This document shows, in pieces, positions 1-11,088 of a DNA stretch of 64,000 bases. The notes beneath the pieces are model-generated. The model saw nothing but the letters and a program-made list of their open reading frames with translations. It was not told the origin of the DNA and did no database searches. Within the stretch, counting starts at the first letter, position 1. The number at the start of each line of letters is the position of its first letter. The translations under genes and the position numbers were made by a program. The DNA comes from Carya illinoinensis (lineage: Eukaryota > Streptophyta > Magnoliopsida > Fagales > Juglandaceae): the NCBI RefSeq assembly GCF_018687715.1, contig NC_056752.1, positions 41,886,501 to 41,950,500 of the forward strand. The letters are read 5' to 3'.

Positions 1-519
1 ATTGTTCGTGGATGTCATTGCAAAAGTTTATGCTTCTTCCGCACTTTAGACTGAACTTAATTTCTTAGAGCTTCAATATGGGATCTGGGGATCTTAGCTA
101 TTTGTGACTTCCGCAGTCTCGGTGAGATCCGTGGCTATTTGGAATAAAGTTGTTAGGGACGAAGGGCTAAACTTACTTAACCAAAATGCTTGTAACGGTC
201 TCCCTTTCCTCAGAGAATCAGTTCAACATGTCTAATATTTCCAAGACACCACTAGTATTAAATCTCAGATGTCTTTCTGCATTTGATTTGTCTAAAGATT
301 AGGATTGGGTCATATGTAATTCATGGGGCTCGAGTACCTGAGATTTTGTTCTATATCGGTATGGAGGGTCCACAGCTTATGCTGTTGTTCTCATTGTTTA
401 TATTTTATGTCTGTAAATTTTAACAGGAAATTATCGACTGTTATCTTTTTTTCTAATAGTTTCATCTTTTTTGGTTGCTTATTTGTACATAAATATCTTC
501 CAATCAATCCTAAACTAGT
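1..519 (+). promoter_or_regulatory. Upstream and 5' leader region of the NF-YC gene, probably with a 5'UTR intron
   Basis: No convincing reading frame is seen here. The DNA is T-rich and intron-like. Possible splice acceptors (TTTTAACAG ending at 426, TTCTAATAG ending at 460) lie just before the NF-YC start codon. Plant NF-YC genes of this subgroup commonly have an intronless coding region and an intron in the 5'UTR, so this stretch is best read as that intron plus the end of the leader. The promoter itself would then lie left of the window. This is inference; no donor site was fixed. Confidence 0.45.
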
Positions 520-1299
520 ATGGATCAGCATCAGCAAGGCCATGGACAGCCCCCAGCAATTGGTAGTGCAGCTCAAGTGTCATATGGCCTCAACCCATAT
601 CAATCTAACCAAATGATTGGGGCTTCCCAACCTGGATCTGTGGTATCTATGCAATCTCCTAGTCAGACAGCAGGTCTCTCTGCCTCTTCAGCTCAGCTTG
701 CACAAAACCAACTTGCTTATCAGCACATTCACCAACAACAGCAACAGCAACTGCAGCAACAACTCCAAAATTTTTGGGCAAATCAGTACCAAGAGATTGA
801 GCAAACCTCTGATTTCAAAAACCATAGCCTGCCATTGGCTAGAATTAAGAAGATTATGAAGGCTGATGAGGATGTAAGAATGATATCAGCTGAAGCTCCG
901 GTCATATTTGCCAGGGCCTGTGAGATGTTCATTCTGGAGTTGACGCTGCGGTCTTGGAATCACACAGAGGAGAACAAAAGGAGGACACTCCAGAAAAATG
1001 ACATCGCTGCAGCAATTACAAGGACTGATATATTTGATTTTCTGGTCGATATTGTCCCGAGGGAGGATCTGAAGGATGAAGTTCTTGCATCCATCCCTAG
1101 AGGGAATCTTCCTGTTGGAGGCGAGGGTCTTCCTTACTATTACATGCCACCTCAGCATGCTCAACAGGTTGGTGCTCCTGGGATGATCGTGGGCAGGCCT
1201 GTAATGGATCAAGCTCTTTATGGCCAACAGACTCGCCCTTACATGACTCAGCCAATGTGGCCGCAGATGCAACAGGAGCAGCCGCCTTCGGATTCTTGA
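520..1299 (+). CDS. NF-YC: Nuclear transcription factor Y subunit C (NF-YC9/NF-YC3-like)
   Basis: This intact single-exon frame encodes 259 aa. It is a histone-fold subunit that pairs with NF-YB in the cytoplasm, enters the nucleus and joins NF-YA (or CONSTANS-type partners) to bind CCAAT promoters. The N-terminal third is Gln/Ser/Ala-rich with a polyglutamine tract (about residues 72-83). The histone fold runs from LPLARIKKIMK (starting at residue 104) through the conserved ISAEAPVIFARACEMFI and LQKNDIAAAI stretches to the DFLVDIVPRE end near residue 180. The Gln/Pro/Met-rich tail ending QEQPPSDS is typical of the NF-YC3/9 group. The start is the first ATG of the frame and matches the family N-terminus. 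The antisense frame over the same bases is a shadow. Which paralogue it is cannot be fixed without a tree. Confidence 0.96.
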   Translation: MDQHQQGHGQPPAIGSAAQVSYGLNPYQSNQMIGASQPGSVVSMQSPSQTAGLSASSAQLAQNQLAYQHIHQQQQQQLQQQLQNFWANQYQEIEQTSDFKNHSLPLARIKKIMKADEDVRMISAEAPVIFARACEMFILELTLRSWNHTEENKRRTLQKNDIAAAITRTDIFDFLVDIVPREDLKDEVLASIPRGNLPVGGEGLPYYYMPPQHAQQVGAPGMIVGRPVMDQALYGQQTRPYMTQPMWPQMQQEQPPSDS

Positions 1300-2386
1300 G
1301 TGAAAGGAATAGCTGACTAGGAAGGACAGTGAGTTAGCTAATTATGATACTTTGTGGTTGTAATTTGAATCTTAGATGTGCTTATCTTTGGGGCGGTACA
1401 AGTCAGTCACTGTTCTTAATATGTAGTTATTACAGTTAAAAAGTGCTTGTTTCGGTCATTTGATACATCTTTCCCCATCATGTAATAGTCGTGGTCTCTT
1501 GTACCATAGATAATTTGATTTCATGGACTCTTTATTAGCATGTGAAATATATGACCTTTACATCCTTTTTTCCAGTTGTAAAATGCCAAGCTAGGGCGAT
1601 TTGATTCATTGGGCTGATTGTCATTGTAGTCAAATCTATTGCATTTAGAATCAACAGAAACGATCATGTTTCTTCAACATGATGCCCCTTGTTCTTGTCA
1701 TCTTCAAAGAGCGTTTTCCCTCCGGGGGGGAGGGGTTGAGAAGAACAAAAACTTCAATGCTTTCTAGTCGAGCTGCCCATGTCTGGAGAGATTGGACCAA
1801 CAAGACTATACCCTTGAACCTGCAACCGACAATCAACTCCGTTGCCAACAAAATGCAAGTTTTCCGCCTTATCTGCAGCAAAAAGTAAATTGATGACAGT
1901 TGCCTCCTTGCCTTTAGCCAGTAACTGCGTAGATTTTATATCTTTCCCACTCTGAAGTGAAAGCATTATGTTTATTGCATTCCAAATAGATTAAATGGCT
2001 ACCTTAAAGCGTTCTGTTCACAATATAACTTGTTTTAGCACTTGTTTGTTTGAGCCCGCACAAGATGCCAATTAATTATGCCTGGTACACTTTCTAGGAA
2101 ATGCCAGTGGACTTTTGAGGAAAGAAAACACAAATAGCTATTGTACTGGAATCTCCTGTCTTGCTTCGATGGTATCATTTGTCACCTCTTTGCTAGTTAA
2201 AAGGATCTGAATGCTTGATGCCACGTTCCTCATCAAAGTAGACCCAGCAATACAACCCAGTATTGGTGGATTGGTTTTGCCGAAACAATCACATATTTAA
2301 CGAAAGAACCAATTCCAAACAAGGGCAAGACTACATAGAACTGAGATTCAATAACTGCAAGCGACTAAGTAGTAATAGATGAATGT
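1300..2386. other. NF-YC 3'UTR and intergenic DNA
   Basis: The NF-YC 3'UTR probably occupies the first 200-350 bases; T-rich stretches and an ATATGTAGTTATTACAG region are seen, but no poly(A) signal stands out. The remainder, including short overlapping frames around 1650-1960, shows no recognisable protein, repeat or RNA. Confidence 0.4.
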
Positions 2387-2687
2387 AAGGGATAAATACA
2401 CTTCAGTAACTTCACACCCCAAACTATCAGTTTCCCCAAACTACCAAAACTGACTTGTTGTACCCTCGAACCACCACAGATTGACACTTTGTAACATCCA
2501 TTATGATCTAACCATGAAGATTGTACCACATCACCTATTTTTCATTTATCACAACGGCCAAAATTTAATTGGAGTGCAAAGTGTAAATTTTTAGTAGCTC
2601 GAGGGTGCAATGTGTCAATTTTGATAGTTTGGGATGTAAAGTACAACATAGTTTGAGGGTGTAAAGTTGTACTTTTTGCATAAATTA
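2387..2687. mobile_element. Palindromic MITE-like element (about 300 bp)
   Basis: The two halves are diverged reverse complements. The left half reads GGGATAAATACACTTCAGTAAC then CACACCCCAAACTATC and TACCCTCGAACCACC. The reverse complement of the right half reads ATTTATGCAAAAAGTACAAC, then TACACCCTCAAACTATG and GCACCCTCGAGCTAC. This is the layout of a fold-back MITE. The target duplication was not resolved. A related fragment (GGGCAAATTGCACCCCAAACTATC) is near 24947. Confidence 0.55.
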
Positions 2688-2977
2688 AACTGCAAACCTG
2701 ATACTCAAACCCTCTTCTGCAGCCGAAAGGCATTGGTGACCTCACGATGAAAATACTGCAACACTGGAACCAGCAAAAAGGAATACATTTTTATTAAAAG
2801 CCAAGGATTTCAATACATAAAAGTCTTAGTAAGTTCTCAAAGATTGAGTTTTAGATACAGATGCAACAGTATGTCTCCTTTATCTCACGAAGCAGCTTCA
2901 ATTTTGCTCCACTCTTTTCTTTTCTTTATAAGACCCACATTGAGGATTCAGAGGGGCATAATGATGTTAAAAGGTAA

Positions 2978-3139
2978 GGGTGGGTCTACGCCCACCGCTG
3001 GGCGCTGGGTTTTTTTGCTTTTTTTTACATGATTCTTTTATCATCTTAAACATTTAAAAAAAAAAATCACAACATTGTTAAAATACACTTACTTAATCAC
3101 GAAGTTAAAAAAAAAAATCATCCCAGCGGGAAGCATAGC
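2978..3139. mobile_element. Small MITE, copy A (same family as 51776-51955)
   Basis: The ends carry CCCACCGCTGGGCGCTGGG and CCCAGCGGGAAG. The interior, read on the minus strand, contains ACTTCGTGATTAAGTAAGTG, an AATGTTGTGA box and long T runs. The same order (ACTTCGTGATTAAAAAAGTG, GATGTTGTGA, T runs, CTCCCAGCAGGAG) occurs at 51776-51955. No coding potential. Confidence 0.55.
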
Positions 3140-3640
3140 TTTTTTCCAAATGGTAAAGTGTACAAGATCAAAGAAAATTAGGAGCAAAATGAAACGAGCA
3201 TCAGATATAAACAAGAATCAATATGAAGCACTCAACTTGACCACCTCTTAGCCCAAAATCAGAAACCATCTAATATCTATACATCTGCAAAAAATTATCT
3301 AGTAAAATATATTTTGAAAATCATAAATGGCTACTTGCCTTCCTGAACCTCTTTTTTTTTTTTTTTTTGGCAATTTCAATGAGTGCTACTTTTTATTTTA
3401 TTTTATATTATATTATTCTAAACCCTCTTTTTTTTTTTTTTTTGAGGAGGAATACCTTTTACAAGTAAAGAGTTTGGGGGTTACAAAAGTCCCCAAACCA
3501 AGCGCATGTGAAAAACAAACAGTAAAACAAAACTAATTACACTGTTTTTGTGATATGTATGTCAATACATTTATATGTTACTCTATTTGTTTAATGAACT
3601 AACGTACTCTTTTATCTGTGAAATAAGTGGAGGTGCTGTA
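3140..3640. other. Non-coding stretch with T homopolymers, possible LINE tail
   Basis: T runs at about 3352-3368 and 3429-3443. The second is followed by GAGGAGGAATACCTTTTAC and TTGGGGGTTACAAAAGTCCC, which read in reverse resemble the 3' end of a minus-strand plant LINE. No target duplication was found, so the LINE call is weak. Confidence 0.25.
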
Positions 3641-4280
3641 AGGAGGAAAGATCAGGGCCGTTGATTTATTAAGTGATGAGCTGCCAGACCACGTGAGGAG
3701 CCCGTGCTCCCATCTGGATCTTCATAAGCCAAGCCGCTGGATCATTACACTTGTCACCATCTGTTGTAACATATATATTGCATACTTACCGTGTAAACCC
3801 TAAGGGTGTTGAGTCATTTGTGTATGCAGCGGCTGGGTTTTTTCTCGAGAGGCAGAGAGATAGAGAGAAAAGGGAGAAGGGGGCTGTTTTAGGGTTTCGG
3901 GGTGTGATCTCTAGAGAGAAATCTGTGCGATTTCTTGTGAGGGCTTATAATCCTATTGAACTGAGGCTTCTCTGTGCTGTATTGTTTATCAATAAAGATC
4001 TCTGAGGCCATTCCTGCCGTGGATGTAGACCATTAGGGTCGAACCACGTATCTCGGTGTGTTCTTTCTATGTTTTACTTATTTTTCTTATTTCATTGTTC
4101 ATTCTTATTTCCTTGCTAATTTCTGGTATATATATGCTCTCGGTTATTTGTTGATTCGTGCTTATATATTGGATCTGGAAGTACTGTATATTCTTGTATA
4201 AGATCTGTGTTGGTATTCTGCTGGTTTTGTGAACACAGTTGATAGTATTGTGGATATTGTGAATCTTGTGCATTTCGGTT
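3640..4280 (+). mobile_element. Possible Ty1/copia LTR remnant
   Basis: The stretch has an LTR-like layout: a purine-rich leader (GAGAGGCAGAGAGATAGAGAG), AATAAAG, then CCGTGGATGTAGACC and GTCGAACCACGTATCTCGG. That phrase is characteristic of the R/U5 part of several plant copia LTRs. The termini and target duplication were not found and no internal domain is adjacent, so it is at best a diverged solo LTR or fragment. Confidence 0.35.
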
Positions 4281-5282
4281 CTTAGATCAAGAAACAGAAA
4301 TATACTTGTTGAGGTTTTTTAGAACTGAAACTAATAAAGCTTTGTTATCTGAATTGAATTTCTTTATTACAAATCTTGGCAATATTTTGTATCTATAAAA
4401 CACAAGTTTTATAACAGTTTTAGTGTCTAATCTTTTTGGAAGCTGTATAACAGATGAAAAGGAAATTTCATTCCCATCTCCTCCATAGTTTGCTAGCTCA
4501 TCAGCATTTTGCTCATTCACTTCACAATTCAGCACTTTATGAACAAGGTGCTTATATTAAAATCATTCAATTGGCAGATCATAAATAAATGAAAATGACA
4601 AAGCTCTTCGAAAAAAATAAATAGAAAAATGAAAATTTTCAATTAGCTGTATATACCAAACACAGAACAGAGAATATGGCGGCTGGCTCCGTCGCATACT
4701 CACATTGTTCGATAGATTCTCGAACTTCCTTATGTGACTCATCGAATAAACTATAGTCATCATTTGACAGCGCACAATGTTCTGGTTTACCCAGTAAGGC
4801 AAACTAAGAGTTCATGCCGCTATGTTTAACAAACACAAGCCGACCCAAACACCACAACCTTCTTCAACATAGAAAACACAGAACGAAACTAAACAACATA
4901 TGAACTGAGAAATGGGCATGAACAAAAGTCGGCAAATTTAGCTGAAACTTGCAGGTAGATGCGGAAGAAGCAAGCGAAACAACCAGCCGTACTTCGACAA
5001 ATGGGCATGCCATAGTGATGAAAGCCCATTACGGGAGGCGTACGTCTACGTTATTCACGATGTCTAGATCATGGGCCTCATTCGGAATGAGCGGGCTGGA
5101 CTTATGGGCTATTACGAGTCGTTTATTAAGTGTCCGTGTCCAACGACGGCCTTTGGTTCTCACGCTTACCTTGGTAATATGGCATTCCACATCCACCCAC
5201 TATTTCCGAGTCCAGCTTCCTAGAGCTGTTGATCGCTCGCGAAGAGGGAACGAGGTGGAGGTGGAGAGAGGGAGAGAGAAGG
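4281..5282. other. Intergenic DNA upstream of the OEP7-like gene
   Basis: Short overlapping frames on both strands have no recognisable content. The last 300 bases probably include the promoter and leader of the OEP7-like gene; the leader is purine-rich (GGTGGAGGTGGAGAGAGG just before the start). A longer frame (4949-5419) crosses the OEP7-like coding region in another phase and is not considered real. Confidence 0.4.
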
Positions 5283-5444
5283 ATGAAGCAAACGGCGAAG
5301 ATGAATGCAATAAGGTCGGGAATAGTGGTGGTGGGAGCCTTGGCGTTCGGATACCTAACCTTGCAGCTTGGGTTCAAGCCGTTTCTCGAGAAAGCTCAAG
5401 AAACCCTCGAAAAATCTGACCCTCCTTCTCCTCCCTCCCAATAA
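5283..5444 (+). CDS. Outer envelope membrane protein 7 (OEP7)-like small protein
   Basis: This 53-aa frame has the layout of the plant OEP7/OEP6 family: a short basic N-terminus (MKQTAKMNAIRS), one hydrophobic segment (residues about 13-29, GIVVVGALAFGYLTLQL), then the family signature FKPFLEKA and a charged, Pro/Ser-rich tail (SDPPSPPSQ). OEP7 is a signal-anchored protein of the chloroplast outer envelope, inserted with the tail facing the cytosol. The frame is open 18 codons further upstream, but those codons are Arg/Glu-rich leader and the internal Met gives the normal family length. A second in-frame Met six residues on is possible. It is a single exon and stands alone, with no functional link to its neighbours. 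Confidence 0.75.
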   Translation: MKQTAKMNAIRSGIVVVGALAFGYLTLQLGFKPFLEKAQETLEKSDPPSPPSQ

Positions 5445-6480
5445 ATTACCACCATCGTAATTTTTTTTTTTTTTTTTGGGTTCTTTCTTCCTTTTTTTGT
5501 GTTGCACTTAGCTAAGGCCTTCTCGGATTAAGAGGCAACTAGAGAGAAAGGTATGGTTTATAGATCCCTTCTAATTTCTTAGTGAAATTTGATATGCTGT
5601 CTATTTAATTCGAATGGATGTGAATGTGATTGAATCTCGTTCTTCATACACACACGAAGAATAAAATAAGAACTGGGTCACTGACTCTATACACGATACA
5701 CAGATTCGCCCAAGTCTTTTTCCTCAATTTTTTTGGCTCCAATTTGGATAGAGATTTTTGTTTTGTTGAAAAAGAAGGGAGATTTTTTTTTTAGCCAGCC
5801 GCCTATGATATTATTTTCCAAGCCATTTGGGCTGCAATGCGTGGCCTTTATAGTCATCTACACTTTATCCGTGCTCATCACCTTGATTTCCAGGTAAAGC
5901 AAGACACTGCAATGCGTGGCCTTTACATTTTTGTTTTGAGCCTGTTTTTCTTTGACGTCTTTTGACTCTTTCCCAATCTCTTCTACTGAATTTAGTTTTA
6001 TTTTGCTTCCTGTCTATTGCTGTATCTAGTCTTCATCGAGATTACTATTTGCATCTGTTAGCGGTAACCACGCATGGTGGTCGTTAACACCTGTTTCAAT
6101 CTGTATCACTCATAGTACACAAAATTGAAGCAGTATGTTCCAAACCCTTTTGTTTTATTTGTGATTTTTTGCTACAGTTTAATGATTGAGATCAAGGAAT
6201 GACAAAAACCACAAAGTTATCATTGTTTTGTGAGTTTTTGTCACTTGGGATGCTATTCGTGTAAATAGAGGATAACGATTGGTTCTGAAAAACGAACGAA
6301 CTAACAAAGTGCATAAACTTCATTTTTATAATAACGATTTGATCATTATGATGAAGACCAAAATTAGTTATTGAATTGGAATTCGATGATATAAATGGCG
6401 GTGGCTCAAATTCTTAGTTATATGTCATGTGCAATATACCTGTGTCGTGGATTCTATCATAGAACCCTGGATGATAAATT
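5445..6480. other. OEP7-like 3'UTR and intergenic DNA
   Basis: T-rich 3' flank. CTGCAATGCGTGGCCTTTA occurs twice (starting near 5833 and 5909), a small direct duplication. No gene was recognised. Confidence 0.35.
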
Positions 6481-7450
6481 TGTGTTATGTTTGAACAGAA
6501 AAAAACCGAAAACTTGAGGGGATGCTGAGTGTAAGAGAGGCTTTCAAGGTATATGGGAAGCAATAACAGATGTTACAGACGCACTCCGAATCAGAGAGAA
6601 AAAATGCTTTTATAAAGAGTGGCCAAGGTCATGTTTATTTAGAGGAATAAGTTTTTGCAGAATTGTTGAACTTGGGTGTTGACCAGAAGTTACCTTACAG
6701 AGCCTACACATTCCTTATTGAAGATGCTGCAAGGGTGAGAAAATTCTTTGGTTGCCCAATTAACGAACGCAAGAAATTTTTTCTACAAATGATGGTATGG
6801 TCCTCCAGATCCTCGATAAGCTTATGTTATGATGGATGAGACTAGATGGAATTTATGGTTTGGACTGTACTATTGTTTCTTGCCATATGCTTGTCCTTTA
6901 ATTTGTTCAACAATGTTGTTGTTGTGACTTCCAAGCACTTTTTATTCATGGGGTTGGGGGATTGCTTCAGTTTGTGGAACGATTTGATGCTACAAATTGT
7001 TGTGGATGAAGTTGAGGGACTCTTTGAAGTTTGCTGAAAGCAAGTATCCATTGTTAAACGGGGGGGATAAGTTTTTGTGAGGAATATCATTTGTTATTTT
7101 GATCTGGTTTTAGAGCAAAATCATGCTCACCAATAGTTACATTTGTATGATGTGCAGAACTAATTCACATAGCTGCAGAGAGTTTCAGGTTGCATTATTT
7201 GTACTTCTGCTCTTGCTGATACTAAATCGGAAGAACCAATTTTGCAGATTATTGGCTGTAAAATTGTAATATTCCTCTGGTTGAACTAAACAGGTTATCG
7301 CTTTTCCTAACTGATGATCTTGGAAAAGGGACTACGGATCTCTCTAAAAAACATCCCAGGCTAACAAACTATAGTGCTCCCGCCACCATCGTCGTTTCCA
7401 GCATAGGTTCCACTGCCACCAGCAGTGGATCCATAGTTCGCATAACTTTT
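6481..7450 (+). pseudogene. Unassigned exon-like fragments, possible decayed gene
   Basis: Several pieces look like exons with splice-like borders. After TTTTTGCAG at 6659 a frame reads LLNLGVDQKLPYRAYTF then LIEDAAR up to a GTGAGA at 6735. Further pieces follow TGTGCAG near 7158 (ELIHIAAESF) and near 7293 (LFLTDDLGKGTTDLSKKHP). They are not linked by an open frame and I do not recognise the family. This may be a broken or partly duplicated gene, or chance. Low confidence. Confidence 0.25.
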
Positions 7451-7667
7451 TGAACTGTTAAATTCTATCTTTTAAGATAGTATCCTCTTTGTAGGACATG
7501 GGTGAGAACCAAGAAATTGGTTCCAAAATTTCTTTTTTCTCTCTTATTTTCATCTCTCTACTGTAGGTTTTTGTATTGAGCCATTTGTTGGGGAATCTCA
7601 CATCTCCTCATGTATTATTCTTTCCTTTTCTAATAGATATTTGCTAGATTTGTTTTCTTTGGGAAAA

Positions 7668-7694
7668 GGGGGGGGGGGGGGGGGGGGGGGGGGG
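7668..7694 (+). repeat. Poly-G tract, 27 uninterrupted G
   Basis: Twenty-seven consecutive G residues are preceded by TTTGGGAAAA and followed by CATTTTGGGTGGGGG. Such long G homopolymers are rare in plant nuclear DNA and could form G-quadruplexes. They are also a common site of assembly or sequencing length error. Confidence 0.95.
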
Positions 7695-7849
7695 CATTTT
7701 GGGTGGGGGCCAACATCTAGGTTGTGGAATAGAGATGCTGATTATTGGTTTCTTGATGGCTTGCTAAACCTGTCTTTCAAGTGCAGAAGCTATCAAAGTA
7801 GTACACGGATGAGTTTCAAGGTCATTTCTACATAGACAACAATATTCAT

Positions 7850-9543
7850 GAAGAGTAGGAATATAATGAGCTGTGTTTGTGTGAGGAGCGTGTTTGTAAA
7901 AGGGGCTACTTACACAACTAAAAAAAAAATGGAATTTATGTATTGATGTGGAGTGTATTAATGAAGAATGCTTTGGATCTTTTTTTTATTTTTTAACAGA
8001 ATAATTTTTTGAAAGCTTGTAAAATTAAAAAGAAGTGAGTAAAGAAATAAATGTTAGAGAAATGATTGCAAGAAAAATAAAAGTGGCAAAAATCTAAACT
8101 AAAAATACTTGGGATTTCAAAAGGGGATTCTAAGAAACAATTTATCAAACATTTAAATTTCAAGTTTTACCCATTCATGAATTAGAATTGAACATTTCTC
8201 ACATTCCTTCTTATTCAATCATTTATCCATTCAAAGAGATAATGGCTAGAAGTTAAAAAAATTCAAGTCCGATTTATAGTTTATTCAAAATTTCCTATTG
8301 AGTTGCAAAACAAATTTGGTCAAGGTAAGATGAGAGAAACCTAAGGAGTCTTATGCTCAGTCAAGCCTTAGTTGTATTTTACATCAACAACAAATCAAGA
8401 TAGTAAGAAGCATTTCAAATTTTCACAAATATAACTTGTTTCACAAAACAAAAGAGTATGAAAAAGAAATTAATAGATGAAATGTGAGAAATCAACTCTA
8501 ATCCAAATTTGAGTTACTCCCCAAATTTAAGTTTAGAAATTTAGCTTAACATCTCAAAATGGATATCCTCTCTGAATGGATATCCTCTCTAAACATTTTT
8601 AAATCTACTGAAAAATTGAAGTAAAAATAAACAATAGAAATAGAACCAAGAAGAAGCTGTTGCGCGCCGCGCAGAAAGCAACTGCGGAAACTAATCAAAT
8701 GCAGAAAAGCTCTTGATCGAAAAGGTTTGAAAACGAAAACTTAAAGCAAAAAAATAAGATAAAACCAGCCGAGAGAGCCAATATATGGAAACCCAGCAAG
8801 AGAATAAAATCCCGATCGACCCCAAGATCTGCAATAACCCAGAGAGAAAAAAATAATAATAACCGAACTGACAGAAATCTGGAAAAAAGAACGAAAAGAA
8901 AAAAAAAAAAAAACCGAGCAGGAGAGAGCCGATTTCCCCTTCTGAACCCAATCTAAAAACATAAAATGCTGAATAGCAAAATGACCCCTGCTTTCCATTG
9001 ATTTCTTCTGCATGTTTTCTCCCCCTTTTTTTTTTAATTAATTTCTTGCCCTCGCTGCTGTGTGTGTGTGAGTCTCTGCTTATGCTTTGCGTGAGGTCCG
9101 TGCTTGAGGCCACAATCTCCAGCCCCTGCATGTTGCATTTCCACTACAACAACTCCTTGTCTGCCAGCACTTTGAGGCCGGACGTGCTCTGTTTTTTTTT
9201 TTTTTCTTTTTTATTTTGCTTTTATTCCGCAAGCAGTCCATTTTTGCCCCCTCTTTCGTGCTAGCTTGTTTCTCTAGCATGTGTGAGTTCTCACTTTTCA
9301 TCTTTTGGATGCTGCATTAGCTGTGTATTTCCCAGATTACTCCTGTTATGAGAGGAGTAAAATTTGCGATATTAAATTTTATATGCAACAGCTGCATTAT
9401 AAATATTTTCAAGTGCAAAATATCTGAATTTATCAATTTATTCAAGTGTCACAATCTACTACATAATTAAGTGCTTAATTCATTTTGGTTAAACAATTTA
9501 GTCACTTTAACAACTTAATTAGCAATTTTGACACCTCATCACA
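7850..9543 (-). mobile_element. Putative 3' LTR region of the Athila/Tat-like element
   Basis: Read on the minus strand, the retroelement downstream of integrase reaches a polypurine-tract-like TTAGTTGGGGG (ending at 9544), immediately followed by TGTGATGAGGTGTC at 9543, a typical PPT/LTR junction. Sequence to the left is therefore assigned to the LTR. Its outer end was not located; 7850 is only an outer guess. The overlapping frames at 8691-9301 are shadows of pyrimidine-rich DNA. No second LTR was found to confirm the call. Confidence 0.35.
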
Positions 9544-9987
9544 CCCCCAACTAATTTATTGTTAGTCTCTAGCAAATAATACGATAATAAATGAAGGATC
9601 CAAGAGAGAGCCACTGAACTCAAAAATCTCTACAAAAGATCAAATCATATTGAAATTAGAATATAGTTATGTCAGGTTATAGTTTAACACAAAGGTTTAT
9701 AAAATTCTCAAGAACTCAAACAAGGAAAATGTATCTAAGGATCTTTGAGTGCTCAAGTGTGTGAACAGATTGCCATTTGTTGGTTTCAAGATTTCTCACA
9801 ATAGTTTCAGCCTAGCAGCTTTTTTAAAAAAAACTAAAAGGTCTTTACTCTAATTCAAAACCATTACATTGACAGCTTTCATGCTATCACACTTTGAAAG
9901 ATTTTTTTTTTAAAGAATCTCGGTGATAGGCAACCTTTTTCAATGTACTTGTACCATTTTTTTTAATCTCTGGCCTATCTCTTTTCT

Positions 9988-10402
9988 AATGTATTTTTAT
10001 GTGGGATTTTTGGGATCAACTGAAAGACTTATTTGTGGGATGGGTCTTTTCAATTCACCACTTTTATAGAGAAGGCAACAAAGTAGCGGATTCGCTAGCT
10101 CAAAGAGGCTCCTTGGGTGAGAATAAGCTTTATGAGGTAAGTTCCCATCTGCCTCGTCTGACTAAAGGGTGGTACCGTTTGGACAAAATGGGCACGACAT
10201 ATATTCAGAGATAATTTTTGTTATAGTTTGGTTGTCTTTTGTTGTTTTTTGTTGTTTTGTAATCATCCCATGAGGTTTGGCTTGATGTACGGCTTTCTTC
10301 CGCCATATGTGAGGGTTTTTTCTATATATTTGGGACGGGGTCTCCTTTATGAGGCTTCGGCTCTTCCATAAAAAAAAAAAAAAAAAAAAAAATGTATTTT
10401 TA
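9988..10402. repeat. 12-bp target-site duplication flanking the LINE insertion
   Basis: AATGTATTTTTA occurs at 9988-9999 and again at 10391-10402, directly abutting the LINE body and its poly(A) tail. The match is exact. Confidence 0.93.
10000..10390 (+). mobile_element. 5'-truncated LINE (L1-type non-LTR retrotransposon)
   Basis: The first 215 bases read open as the end of the RNase-H-like domain found at the C-terminus of plant LINE polyproteins: SIHHFYREGNKVADSLAQRG, where the HVxREgNxvAD motif is the family hallmark. A 3'UTR and an A tail (about 10370-10390) follow. Exact 12-bp target duplications flank it. Only the last 0.4 kb was inserted, so it was dead on arrival. It lies inside the 3' non-coding part of the Athila/Tat-like element and is younger than it. 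Confidence 0.93.
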
Positions 10403-11088
10403 CCTCCAGTTTTTTTTTTTTTTTTTTTTTTTGAGTTTCTCATTCACTTTTCCTAGGTCATTAAGACATGGTTCATTGTAGTTCTTGCTAGTTACTTAGA
10501 TGAAAACCACTAATTGACATCTATCAAACAACAAAAGTATTTATCTTGTGTCTATTAGGGTCATCAATCAATAGTTTTGAAATACATTGCTTAAGTTTGA
10601 GTTGGTAAGACTTATCATAAGGTCCTGTGTTGAACTTAAACCTAAACCAGTGGGAATTAGTGTAATCCAAGACTGCAACTATCTGATCTTAAGTAGAGAA
10701 GTGTGAAATCAGTAACTTGTCAGAAAAAAAAAAAAAAATTCAAACCCCCCAATTATAAATCCTGAGAGACTAAGTGGTAGAATACTCTCCTTACCCCCAA
10801 CTAAAAATGGGCAATGTCTTCATTGCAAATTCTGAATAAACAAGGCGTGAATGTAAATAGGGCTAAAGGAAATACCTGAGATGGCTGAATAGATCATGAA
10901 AATAAAAATGAAACTAGAAAAAAAATGAATTAAATAGTACTGAACCTGAAGAGATAGAATGAAAAAAAAAAAAGAAAGAAAGAGAAAAAGAAAACAAAGG
11001 AAAGAATAAAACATAGAAGTGAAATAAACAAGAACAGAAAAAGAAAAGAAAGAAAAGAAAAAAAAAATTAAAACAAAACAAAAATGAA

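Noticed and set aside
886..1272. 128-codon open frame antisense to NF-YC
   Set aside because: It mirrors the NF-YC coding region in reverse and has no protein-like features; a codon-bias shadow.
4949..5419. 156-codon frame overlapping the OEP7-like gene
   Set aside because: It is in another phase, has unlikely composition, and the OEP7-like frame with its FKPFL signature explains the DNA.
8691..9301. Overlapping frames of 73-146 codons on both strands
   Set aside because: They consist of Phe/Lys/Ser runs from pyrimidine-rich DNA in the presumed LTR and match no family.
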